59,092 nucleotides of DNA from UBA4466 sp963925035 (GTDB lineage: Bacteria > Bacteroidota > Bacteroidia > Flavobacteriales_D > Crocinitomicaceae). The notes beneath the pieces were generated by a model. It was not told the DNA's origin and did no database searches. It saw only the letters and a list, made by a program, of their open reading frames with translations. This document shows positions 1 to 10,600 of this stretch, piece by piece. The position numbers and the translations under genes are program-made. The stretch spans positions 1 through 59,092 of the forward strand of contig CAWUSK010000055.1 in NCBI GenBank assembly GCA_963925035.1, read 5' to 3'. Position 1 is the first letter of the stretch, and each line of letters starts with the position of its first letter.

Positions 1-2271
1 TTCAATGATGGTTCAATCGATCTTACAAACACTGGAGGAAGCCCGGCTTATTCATACGCTTGGACAACACTTGATGGATCAGGACTTGCGCCAGCAGGAG
101 AAGACCAAACAGGGCTTACAGCTGGAACATATGATGTAACAGTTACGGACATTAACGGCTGTATTATTACGTCACAAATCACATTAATAGAGCCAACACC
201 ATTAGTAACTTCATTAACACCTTCAATATATGCAGGAGGTTGGAATACTACGGGTTGTGATAATGATGGTTCAATAGACTTACTTATTAACGGAGGGGTC
301 GGAGGATATATTTTTGATTGGAGTAATGATGGAACCGGAGATTTTGATGATTTGGAAGATATCAATTCCCTTTTCCCAGGGTGGTATTACCTATCTTCTG
401 CGGATATAAACGGATGTTTAATACAAGATAGTATACAGTTATTAGCTCCGCCACTTTTAAATACGAGTATTTCAGTAACATCTAACTATAATGGAGAAGA
501 TGTTTCCTGTCAAGGTGCTTCTGATGGTTCTGTTGAAGTAGTTGCTTTGGATGGGACTCCCGGTTATACATATGAATGGATGGACGCTAGTGGTACTGTT
601 ATTTCAAACATTAATGACCCATCAGGAATCCCTGCGGGATGGTATTATGTCTTAACTACAGATCAGAATGGTTGTTCTGCGAATGATTCCATAGAGGTTG
701 TTGATGCACCACCTTTGATTTCAGATATATTGGTATCAACGGACTATAATGGACAAGACATTTCATGTTTTGGAGCTTCGGACGGAGGAATTGATTTTAT
801 AATATTTGGAGGCACTCCGGCATATACGATTGTTTGGCTTGATGGTTCAAATAATTTTATTGGAAATACTGAAGATTTAAATGGATTAGCTGCAGGATTT
901 TATTCAGTTATAGTTCAAGATGCTAACGGTTGTATAGTAGACACGAATATCACTCTTTTTGAGCCGCCGATATTGGACGGAGTTACGGATATATTAAGTG
1001 ATTATAATGGTCAAGACATTTCTTGTTTTCAATATTCTGATGGATCAGTGGATGTTACGTCAAGTGGAGGAACTCCCGGATATACATACGAATGGTTAGA
1101 TGTTAACGGCACCAATATTGGAAACACGCCACAAGTGGACAATTTACCTTCTGGAGATTATATCGTTAATGTAACAGATGTAAATGGTTGCACGATTCAA
1201 AGAAACATTACGTTAACGGAGCCTCCGTTATTAGATGTTTCGATTGATTTATTAACAGATTATTTTGGTTTACCTGTTAGTTGTGCTTTTCAAGAAGATG
1301 GATCTATTCAAGCAATTATCACTGGAGGAACGCCAGGTCATGTTTACTCTTGGAACACAAACCCAGTTCAAAACACTGGTATAATATCTAATCTAGGAGA
1401 AGGGAGCTATACGGTTACTGTAACTGATATTAATGGTTGTGTAGATAGTGCAACAGTAATCTTAGATGCACATCCAATTCCAATTCCAAATCCTGACGCA
1501 CCAATAGAAGTTTGTCATGGAATAGAAGTAGTATTCAACTCAAATGCAGGGGCAAATGAATCTTGTATTTGGACATTTGACAACAGCATGGTTGTGAATA
1601 GTTGTGGTCCTAACGTATTTTCCTTGCAAGAAGTAGGCTGTTATGATGCTCATTTGGTAATAACAAATCAGTTTGGGTGCATGGACTCAATATCAATAAC
1701 GGATTATATCTGTATTAGACCGTACCCAGTAGCGGGCTTTTATACAAATTCAGAAGTGTATTCAATTTTTGATTCTGATGTAAATATAACGAATACTTCA
1801 TCCGGGGCAGTTGATTACTATTGGGATTTTGGAGATGGAGAGACATCAGAAGATGAAAATCCTTATCACCAATTTCCATTTGGACAGCCGGGATATTATG
1901 AAATTTTTCTAATAGCAACCAGCCAATATGGATGTCAGGACTCGGCTACAAAAACAATTGAAATTAGAGAAGAACTGTTGATATATGTACCAAATACATT
2001 TACTCCAGATGGAGATCAATATAACAATACGTTTAAACCAGTAATTGGAATCGGTGTGAGCCCGGAAGGTTATGTATTCGAGATTTATAACAGGTGGGGA
2101 GAATTGATATTTGTGTCACATGACCCCGCTGGTGCTTGGGATGGAACGTATTTCGGTAAATACTGTCAAGACGGTACTTATACTTGGAAGCTAGCATTTG
2201 TAATCAGCGACGATGTAATTGGCGGTGGAGAAAAGAAAACGTATGTTGGCCATGTCAATATTCTAAGGTAG
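1..2271 (+). CDS. SprB-repeat surface protein with gliding-type T9SS C-terminal domain (5' end missing)
   Basis: The frame is open from base 1, so the gene begins upstream of the window; 756 residues are visible. About six SprB-like repeats of roughly 85 residues come first. Each has a Cys near DGS, a GGTPGY-type turn, a VTDxNGC motif and an EPPxL end; the first is incomplete. Two PKD-like segments follow, the second carrying YWDFGDGE. The end is a gliding-motility-associated C-terminal domain (CHU_C type) with NTFTPDGD, YNRWGE and AWDG motifs. Such proteins are exported across the outer membrane by the T9SS and act as adhesins or surface polymers; an adhesin role here is inferred from the family. 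No porP-like gene follows: ispD lies 77 bases downstream. Confidence 0.9.
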   Translation, partial: FNDGSIDLTNTGGSPAYSYAWTTLDGSGLAPAGEDQTGLTAGTYDVTVTDINGCIITSQITLIEPTPLVTSLTPSIYAGGWNTTGCDNDGSIDLLINGGVGGYIFDWSNDGTGDFDDLEDINSLFPGWYYLSSADINGCLIQDSIQLLAPPLLNTSISVTSNYNGEDVSCQGASDGSVEVVALDGTPGYTYEWMDASGTVISNINDPSGIPAGWYYVLTTDQNGCSANDSIEVVDAPPLISDILVSTDYNGQDISCFGASDGGIDFIIFGGTPAYTIVWLDGSNNFIGNTEDLNGLAAGFYSVIVQDANGCIVDTNITLFEPPILDGVTDILSDYNGQDISCFQYSDGSVDVTSSGGTPGYTYEWLDVNGTNIGNTPQVDNLPSGDYIVNVTDVNGCTIQRNITLTEPPLLDVSIDLLTDYFGLPVSCAFQEDGSIQAIITGGTPGHVYSWNTNPVQNTGIISNLGEGSYTVTVTDINGCVDSATVILDAHPIPIPNPDAPIEVCHGIEVVFNSNAGANESCIWTFDNSMVVNSCGPNVFSLQEVGCYDAHLVITNQFGCMDSISITDYICIRPYPVAGFYTNSEVYSIFDSDVNITNTSSGAVDYYWDFGDGETSEDENPYHQFPFGQPGYYEIFLIATSQYGCQDSATKTIEIREELLIYVPNTFTPDGDQYNNTFKPVIGIGVSPEGYVFEIYNRWGELIFVSHDPAGAWDGTYFGKYCQDGTYTWKLAFVISDDVIGGGEKKTYVGHVNILR

Positions 2272-2336
2272 GTCTTATAATATTTCGGTAAGAGATGATA
2301 AAAAGTTATGATAGTGAATACCGTTTATTCTATTTT

Positions 2337-2344
2337 TACCTTTG
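2337..2344 (+). promoter_or_regulatory. Bacteroidota -7 promoter element before ispD
   Basis: TACCTTTG matches TAnnTTTG. Only four bases separate it from the ispD ATG, so the transcript would start at or next to the start codon. I see no clear -33 TTG at the right distance. Confidence 0.55.
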
Positions 2345-2348
2345 AGTA

Positions 2349-3014
2349 ATGAAAACATTAAGTGTAATTATAACGGCCGGTGGAATTGGAAAACGAATGA
2401 ATTCGTCCTTACCAAAGCAATTCATCCACATTTTTGATAAACCCATTTTGATGTATACGATTGAAAGATTTTATCATTTTGACCCTAAAAGTCAGATCTT
2501 AATTACCTTACCAGAAGATTGGAAAAAGTACTGGGAAGAATTGGTAATTGAACAAGACTTTCAAATCCCACACAGAGTTGTTACCGGAGGAGATGAGCGC
2601 TACCATTCCATCAAAAACGCGATTCACTATTGTTATGGTGACATCATAGCGGTTCACGATGGAGTTCGACCATTAGTGTCGGATGAAACCATTCAAAAAT
2701 GTCTCGCTAAATTGCGAAAAAATGAAGCTGTAGTACCCGTAATTTCAGTTGTTGAATCGCTTCGAAAAAAAGACTCAAAAAATGGGACAATTGCCGTTGA
2801 TCGCGCAGAATATTTGATTGTACAAACGCCACAATGTTTTAAGCGTGACGTTTTAGAAAAGGCGTATACTATTGATTATCACACGAAAATTACAGACGAT
2901 GCTAGTTTAGTAGAAGAAGCAGGCTACAAAATTTCAACGGCCGAAGGGAACTCTGAAAACGTAAAAATAACCACGCAAGCGGATTTAAAATATGCCGAGT
3001 TGTTTTTGAAGTAG
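2349..3014 (+). CDS. ispD: 2-C-methyl-D-erythritol 4-phosphate cytidylyltransferase
   Basis: This cytosolic enzyme of the MEP isoprenoid pathway couples CTP with methylerythritol 4-phosphate. The N-terminus carries the nucleotide-binding loop TAGGIGKRM (residues 9-17) followed by PKQF with the conserved Lys23. AVHDGVRP lies near residue 100, and QTPQCF and TDDASLVEEAG lie in the second half, all typical of IspD. The 221-residue length is normal. The start is fixed because the catalytic loop begins at residue 9. It stands alone between a surface protein and metF with a promoter element right at its start. I see no ispF nearby. Confidence 0.95.
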   Translation: MKTLSVIITAGGIGKRMNSSLPKQFIHIFDKPILMYTIERFYHFDPKSQILITLPEDWKKYWEELVIEQDFQIPHRVVTGGDERYHSIKNAIHYCYGDIIAVHDGVRPLVSDETIQKCLAKLRKNEAVVPVISVVESLRKKDSKNGTIAVDRAEYLIVQTPQCFKRDVLEKAYTIDYHTKITDDASLVEEAGYKISTAEGNSENVKITTQADLKYAELFLK

Positions 3015-3097
3015 GCGGTAATCGATTAGCATCCAATCTTTAAATCTTAATATTTCTAAAGAAACACATTAATTGTTTCTAGTAATTTCAATAATGG

Positions 3098-3105
3098 TAT
3101 CTTTG
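3098..3105 (+). promoter_or_regulatory. -7 promoter element before metF
   Basis: TATCTTTG matches TAnnTTTG and lies 20 bases before the metF ATG. A possible -33 TTG is at 3073-3075, 22 bases upstream. A 7-bp inverted repeat (AGAAACA/TGTTTCT) lies around 3059-3080 without a T-run. I see no SAM-riboswitch-like structure. Confidence 0.55.
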
Positions 3106-3125
3106 CTATCGATTCAAATAAAAAC

Positions 3126-4076
3126 ATGAAAGTTACTGATCACATAAAGGATTCAAAAGAGACATTGTTCTCGTTTGAAATTTTACCACCATTGAAGGGA
3201 AAAAGCATTCAATCCATTTACGATGGAATAGACCCATTAATGGAGTTTAAACCAAAGTTTGTGAACGTAACCTATCATAGAGAAGAGTTTATTTATAAAG
3301 AGAGAGAAAATGGATTGTTAGAGAAAATAGCGATCCGTAAACGCCCTGGAACTGTTGGGATTTGCGCTGCCATTATGAATAAATATGATGTCGATGCTGT
3401 TCCTCATTTAATTTGTGGTGGATTTAATAAAGAGGAAACAGAAAATGCATTAATTGATCTTCATTTTTTAGGAATAGACAATGTTCTAGCTTTAAGAGGA
3501 GATTCAATTAAAACAGAATCGAACTTTCGTCCTCATCAAGATGGACACGAATTTGCCGTTGAATTGATTGATCAAATTACGTATATGAATAAAGGAAACT
3601 ATTTGATAGACGATATCAAATTGGAACCAACAGATTTTTGTATTGGCGCAGCTGGTTATCCTGAAAAGCATTTTGAGGCAATGAATTTGTCTACTGATTT
3701 ACAATACTTAAAAGCAAAAGTAGATGCAGGTGCGGAATACATTGTAACGCAAATGTTCTTTGATAACTCGAAGTATTTTGCCTTTGTAGATGCTTGTCGT
3801 GCAATTGGAATTAATATTCCAATTATACCGGGACTAAAGCCTATAAAATCATTGAATCACATTTCGTTTTTACCGAAGTTTTTTCACATTGATTATCCAG
3901 AAGAACTTTCTAAGGAATTATTGAAATGCAAATCTAATGAAGATGTGAAAAAGGTGGGAATTGAATGGGGAATTCACCAATCTAAGGAGCTGAAGAAAGC
4001 TGGTGCGCCTTGCATACATTATTATACAATGTCAAATTCTGATTGTGTGAAAGCAATTGCGGAAGAAATATTTTAA
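3126..4076 (+). CDS. metF: Methylenetetrahydrofolate reductase [NAD(P)H]
   Basis: This FAD-dependent TIM-barrel enzyme reduces 5,10-methylene-THF to 5-methyl-THF for methionine synthesis. Family signatures are the N-terminal FEILPP, the flavin-site LALRGD near residue 128, a FCIGAAGYPEKH segment, and GAEYIVTQMFFD near residue 200. The 316 residues match the usual bacterial length. It has its own promoter element, and its stop codon is followed after one base by the ATG of a small secreted protein, so the two are probably co-transcribed. No metH is in the window. Confidence 0.95.
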   Translation: MKVTDHIKDSKETLFSFEILPPLKGKSIQSIYDGIDPLMEFKPKFVNVTYHREEFIYKERENGLLEKIAIRKRPGTVGICAAIMNKYDVDAVPHLICGGFNKEETENALIDLHFLGIDNVLALRGDSIKTESNFRPHQDGHEFAVELIDQITYMNKGNYLIDDIKLEPTDFCIGAAGYPEKHFEAMNLSTDLQYLKAKVDAGAEYIVTQMFFDNSKYFAFVDACRAIGINIPIIPGLKPIKSLNHISFLPKFFHIDYPEELSKELLKCKSNEDVKKVGIEWGIHQSKELKKAGAPCIHYYTMSNSDCVKAIAEEIF

Positions 4077-4077
4077 T

Positions 4078-4617
4078 ATGAAAAAATACATTTACCTGTT
4101 CGTCCTCTTTGCCACTGTGAATAGTTCAGTTGCACAAAAAGTAAATTTAAACCTTAAAAACGCTGTTGTAATTGGACAATTAGACAATACTGAGGATAGA
4201 TATTCTTTGGAAATTAATCTTACTGAATTGTTAACTTCGAGAGGTGTAAAAACGATTCCATCGTTGAATATTATGAAAATAGGAAGCGACTCACAATTAT
4301 TGGCTTCGAATTCTATGACGCAAGTGTTAAAAGCAAAAGGAATTGACACATACATCTTGGTGAGTGTGCGAGGTTATGATAGAAAATTCAAGCCAACAAC
4401 TTCAATAGATAATTTATTTAAATCACTAGAATTGGGTAGTTTGTTTAATTTATATCAAACAGACATTGTTTCGGTGAGTTTTGAGTTCAAGTTTTACAGA
4501 AATGGAGAGTTTATTACAAGCGATATTGTGAAGTGTGCAAATGTAAGCGATAGAGAGACTGTTTTGAAAAGGTTTAGAATAAAAGTAGGCAAACGCATTA
4601 GCAGTAAGTGGTTATAA
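4078..4617 (+). CDS. Putative secreted protein of unknown function
   Basis: The protein has 179 residues with a short signal peptide ending near SSVAQ (residue about 19). I chose the ATG at 4078, one base after the metF stop, over the in-frame ATG at 4057. The upstream start would overlap metF and put charged residues (MRKKYFN) before the signal peptide. The mature part looks like an alpha/beta domain with NAVVIGQ, LTELLTSRGVKTIPS and GIDTYILVSVRGYD, suggesting a lipoprotein-like or DUF4136-like periplasmic fold. I do not recognise a catalytic motif. It is probably translated from the metF mRNA. Confidence 0.75.
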   Translation: MKKYIYLFVLFATVNSSVAQKVNLNLKNAVVIGQLDNTEDRYSLEINLTELLTSRGVKTIPSLNIMKIGSDSQLLASNSMTQVLKAKGIDTYILVSVRGYDRKFKPTTSIDNLFKSLELGSLFNLYQTDIVSVSFEFKFYRNGEFITSDIVKCANVSDRETVLKRFRIKVGKRISSKWL

Positions 4618-4659
4618 TTAGGTAAATTTATTTTTTTAGGATAAATTAAGTATTTAACT

Positions 4660-4667
4660 TAATTTTG
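4660..4667 (+). promoter_or_regulatory. -7 promoter element before the giant PKD gene
   Basis: TAATTTTG matches TAnnTTTG and lies 19 bases before the ATG at 4687, giving a short leader. The region is very AT-rich, so a chance match is possible. Confidence 0.5.
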
Positions 4668-4686
4668 TGATTCCTAAACAGTAATA

Positions 4687-7600
4687 ATGAAGACGTTGTT
4701 TGCCAAATATAATATTCTATTTACCATTTTATTCCTTTTTTCGGGTTACATTTCGAGCGCTCAATGCTCGTTATCATTTGATCAAGACACAACAATTTGT
4801 TTAGAAAGTGCAGTTGATTTAGGACCATTAGTAAACGTTTCTGGAGCTGGACCAATTGTATATGAATGGTCGACTGCAACAGGACTTTCATGCACCGATT
4901 GTCCAAATCCAATTGCTACACCCCTTGTCACAACAACCTACACCTTAACGATTACAGACAATGATGGCTGTACGCTAACTGATAGTATTACGGTGACGAT
5001 TGCGCCAGTCCCAGTTGCGGCATTTAGTTTTTCACCAAATAATGTTTGTGCTAGCACACCAATTCAATTTAGTTCAACATCATCGGGTTCTGGATTAAGT
5101 TATTCGTGGAATTTTGGCAATCCTGCCTCTGGAGGCCAGAATACCAGCACGCAGTCAACCCCTTCGCATACATTTGTTTCGACTGGTCCGGGGTCTGCAA
5201 ATTTCAATGTTGTATTGACAGTAACGAACAATTTTGGTTGTCAAGATACAGTGACGAACACGGTTGCGGTTAATCAAACCCCAGACGCTTCGTTGATTGA
5301 CCCTGTATCGCTTTTTAAAAATTGTGATGGATCAAATTTCAACCTAACTGTTTATGATAATTCCTTTGTGACAGGTGTAAATCATCAAATTATTTGGGGA
5401 GATGGGACGCCAGACTACACAAGTGGAACAGCGCCAACAGGAGGGTTTTCTCATGTTTACACTACGAGTGATATTTTTGATTTGGATTATATTATTACTG
5501 GTGCAAACGGTTGTTCAGATACTGCTAGTTATTTAGTTTCAAACATCGCCAATCCAGCAATTGGTGCGGCGAATCCTGGATCTACTTCTGGTTGTGGACC
5601 ATTGGTTTATTGCTTTCCTTTGAGCAGCTATTCGGCCAACCACCCTTCTACGTATTACATAGTTGATTATGGAGATAGTTCTCCAAACGACACGCTGCCT
5701 CATCCGCCGCCTGCCACTTTGTGTCATAGCTATACTGAAACATCATGCGGTCAACCTGGGAATTCATTTACATTTAGTATTCAGGCCATCAATCAATGCG
5801 ATAATTCCGAGGCGAGTATTTCACCTATACGTGTTTATATTGGGCCAGTATCGAATTTTTCAACGCCTCAAACAAATTATTGTGTTAATACTGCTGTACC
5901 ATTTATAAATTTATCGACGTTAGGATTTAACGCTAATTGTGAAACAACAACCTTATTCAATTGGGATTTTGGAGATGGTACGACCTTAACGGCATTCACC
6001 TTAACAAACCCATCACATGTTTATACAATTCCAGGAACATATACTGTGACTTTATCGGCGACTAATAATTGCGCGACAACAACACATAGTTTAGTAGTTT
6101 GTATTGAAGAACAACCTGTTCCTGATTTTATCATAACACCAGATGGGTCATGTGTGCCTTTTACAGCAGTGGCGACCAACTTATCTACTCTGTTAAGCAT
6201 ATGTGATTTAGATACTTTGTGGAACATAACTTTTATTCAGAGTGCATGTATTCCAGACACAGGGAGTGTTGTTTTTACCAACGGAACGAACAGTACAAGT
6301 GAGAATCCAGAATTTTTGATTTCGAATCCGGGTGAATACAACATTCGTCTCAATTTGACAAATTCTTGTGGAACGTTTTTCCATGAGCAAATAGTTTTGG
6401 GACAAGCGCCACCGCAAGTTATCTTGCCACCATTAGCTTCTGTTTGCGAAGGTGCATCTGTAAGTCCAACAGCCACTTTAAATGACTGTTATGAGCCTTC
6501 GGATAATTATTTATGGACATTTACAGGAGGAGCACCTGCTTCTTCAACAAGCCTGGTTCCAGGCTTGGTGACCTATTCAACTGCTGGTTCTTATTCAGTT
6601 AATTTTGCTGCAACAAACGCTTGCGGTACGACAAATGTAAGCGCGCCAATCACAATTTTTGCACCGCCAGTGACGGATGCAGGACCCGATACTAGTGCAT
6701 GTTCAAATATTTCAGTAGGTATTGGTTCTATTCCAGTAGGTGGGGTAACTTATTCCTGGACACCAACAGCAGGGTTAAATAATGATTCTATTGCAAATCC
6801 AACAGTTACAGTTACTAATTTAACTGGAGCACCAGTAGACTATTCTTTTGTCGTTACAGCGTCAACTTCTGCCAATTGTTTTACAAGAGATACAGTAATT
6901 GTAACCATTTACCCTTTGCCAGCTTTAGTAGTAAATTCGCCAACTATTTGTATAGGAGAAGATACTGCAATGTTGGTTTCTGGAGCTGAAGTCGGAGGAA
7001 CGTATAGTTGGTCGCCTGCGACAAATTTATCGTGTACGAACTGTGATAATCCAACAGCAAATCCTACGATAACCACGAGCTATACAATCACGGGAACTTC
7101 ATCTCAGGGTTGTATCAATACGACTTCTACAACAGTAACTGTAAATCCACTACCCATTGTTGATGTTGGCCCAGATATGACATTATGTGATCAACCCGTT
7201 CCAGTTGTTTTAAATGGAACGCCTGTTGGAGGAACTTGGTCTGGTTCTCCGAATGTAACGTCTGGTGGGACGTTTAACCCAAGTGGTATAGAAGTAGCTC
7301 AAATTATATATGAATATACAGATGGGATTACCAATTGTTTTTCTAGTGATACTTTAATTGTAAGTGTCAATCCTCTAATTACACCAACGGTCGATCCATT
7401 AGATTCAATTTGTATTAATGCATCGGTTGTAGATTTAAATACAGTTTTTAATCCTTCAAATTTAGGGGGAATTTGGTCTGGAACTGGTGTTACCAATCCA
7501 AATTTCAATCCAACTAATGCAGGAGTTGGGACACATACTTTGACATACACTTTAGGGTCAGGAACATGTCAAACTTCGGTGACAACGGATATTGAAGTAA

Positions 7601-10600
7601 ATCCAACGCCAGTTTTAGTGACTAGTGATGAAACGATTTGTTTTGGCGATGACATTCAACTGAATATTTCAGGAGCAGGAACAGGAGGAAGTTATACTTG
7701 GTCGCCAATTACAGGGCTTTCTTGTGCAAATTGCGATAATCCAATTGCGAATCCAGGAAACACATCAATTTACACAATCACAGGAACAACATCACAAGGA
7801 TGTTCTGCAGATATCAATTCAACGGTGACGGTGAATCCGTTACCAGTTATAAATGCAGGACCTGATTTGAATTTATGTGATCAACCAATTCCAGTGGTTT
7901 TAAATGGAACACCGGTTGGTGGAACATGGACAGGATCTGCAAATATTAATGCTGGCGGAACTTTTACTCCAAACGGAACTGAGGTTTCTAATTTAATTTA
8001 TTCCTACACGGACGCTTCAACAAACTGTTCGAATTCTGACACGCTTATAGTCACTGTAAATCCACCAATTATACCGACTTTAAATCCTTCGGACTCTATT
8101 TGTATTAATGCAGTTGCTGTGGATTTAAACACTGTTTTTAGTCCGTCAACATTGGGGGGAATTTGGTCTGGAACAGGTGTTTCTAGTCCAAACTTTAATC
8201 CAACAACAGCGGGAGTTGGAGTGCACACAATGACTTATACTTTGGGGACAGGGACATGTCAAACTTCTGTTACTGCAGATATTGAAGTAAATCCACAACC
8301 AACAATCGTTTCTAGTGATGAAACTATTTGTTTTGGAGGAAATATTCAGCTTGGAGTCAACGGCGCTGGAACAGGAGGAAGTTATTCTTGGTCGCCTGCA
8401 ATAGGTCTTTCATGTACAAATTGTGACAATCCTATTGCGAATCCAGTTAGTACATCTGTTTATACAATTACTGGTACAACAATGCAAGGGTGTTCGAACT
8501 CAACTACGAGTACAGTTTCTGTGAATCCATTGCCGATTGTAGATGCTGGAGTTGACACTTCCATATGTAATTTGCCGTCGCCAGTGCAATTGAATGGTTC
8601 TCCAGTTGGAGGTGTTTGGTCAGGATTAAATATTAGTCCTTCTGGAGTTTTCACTCCATCAGGAACAGGCAGTTTTACTGTAACTTACACTTATACTTTA
8701 GGAACGGGTTGTGTCGATTCTAGTTCGAGAATTGTTACAGTCTTGGATCCAACTCCTTCAGATGCGGGAATTGATTTAGAAGCTTGTATTGGAAGCGCAA
8801 CTGTCGCTCTTAACGGTTTACCAACTGGAGGAACATGGGCGGGAAGTTTTGTAACTTCTGGGGGTGTTTTTAACCCTTCCACGAGCGGTTTTTATGATTT
8901 AATATATTCTACCGGAGCAGGAAACTGCTTAACGATTGATTCTATGGAATTCACAGTTCATGATTTACCAATTGTTGATGCTGGAACTGATGTTGGAATA
9001 TGTATTTCTGCAGCTGCATTTGACTTATCTGGTGCTCCGGTAGGAGGCGCTTGGTCTGGAACGGGAATTACAGACGTAAATCTGGGAACGTTTGCCCCTG
9101 CAGTTGCAACTGTTGGTGCGCATACAATTACCTATACAGTAGCAGATCCGATAACTGCATGCGTTAATACAGACAATGTTGATGTTACTGTTAATCCATT
9201 GCCCGTTGTTGATTTTGTAGTGGATTCTTTGATTTGTATAAACACTGCAGTGAATTTCACAAACAACAGTACTTTGGCCTTTGCGAATAATTGGGGTTTT
9301 GGAGATGGAGGTTCATCAATAGTATCATCTCCAACTTATACGTATTCTGCAACTGGTTTGTATGCTGTAACTTTGGTGGTAACCAGCGCAAATGGTTGTG
9401 TTGATTCACTGAATAGATCAGTTAGCGTACTCGATTTCCCGAATGCTCAATATACGTTCAATCCAGCTGCAGCTTGTGGGCCCGTAACAGCTAGTTTTAC
9501 AAACACTTCTACCGGAATTGCAAATACATACCAATGGGATTTTGGAAATGGAACTTCGAGTACACTGCAAGACCCTTTAGATGTGAATTATATCGAAAGC
9601 AATTTTGCTGATACCACCTATACCATAGAATTAAATGCAACGAATTATTGTGGTTCTGATAGCCACACAGAGATAATTACTGTAGAACCAACTCCAACAG
9701 CGGTTTTTGGAACAGACTTCGATACGGGTTGTGCACCTTTTGAGGTAAATATAGCAAACACAAGTATTGGATCTGCAGACACATATTATTGGGATTTTGG
9801 AGATGGAACCACATCAACGACGAGCTCATCGTTATTCCAGCATACATACTATACTGGAAATACATCCACATCGTACACAATTACCTTGGTGGCTGAAAAT
9901 AATTGCGGAAGTGACACTGCTACATATGTCGTTACGGCAACACCAATTTTAGTGGACGCATTCTTCAATACTAGTTTAACATCTGGTTGCGCACCTTTAA
10001 CTTTAGATTTCACTCAATATACTATAGGAGGAACACAATACGGTTGGGACTTTGACGACGGAAATGTTTCTACTGTTTACAGTCCAACACACACTTTTAC
10101 AACTGCAGGAACTTATAATGTTTCATTAAGCGCGAATGACGGATGCGGTTATGATACGACGACCGTTACAATTACAGTTCATCCAGAGCCAACGATAGAT
10201 TTTACGTCAAACCCTACTACTGTTTGTGTCAATGAGACAATTGATTTTACTAATTTATCTGTTGGAATTGCAGGTGTAAATTGGGATTTTGGTGATGGAA
10301 ATTCTTCAGTGTTAGTCAACCCGTCACACTCATATACATCATCTGGAGTTTACAATGTTGTTTTATCGGGAACAAGTCAAACTTATGGCTGTTTTGCAAG
10401 TGTTAATCACCCTGTTACGGTTAGTGTAACGCCGATAGCTCAATTCACTCCGAATCCTACAAATGGATGTATTCCTTTAGATGTTCAAATGAACAATACA
10501 AGCATCAATGCCAATTTTTATTATTGGGATTTCGGTGATGGAAATACATCAAATCTTCAGAGTCCAAATCATACTTATACGGTTGACGGGACATATACGA

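Noticed and set aside
3015..3125. SAM riboswitch or MetF regulatory RNA
   Set aside because: Only one weak 7-bp inverted repeat; none of the conserved riboswitch core is seen.
6946..8640. CRISPR or transposon repeats
   Set aside because: The repeat is protein coding, 690 bases long and in frame throughout, with no spacers.
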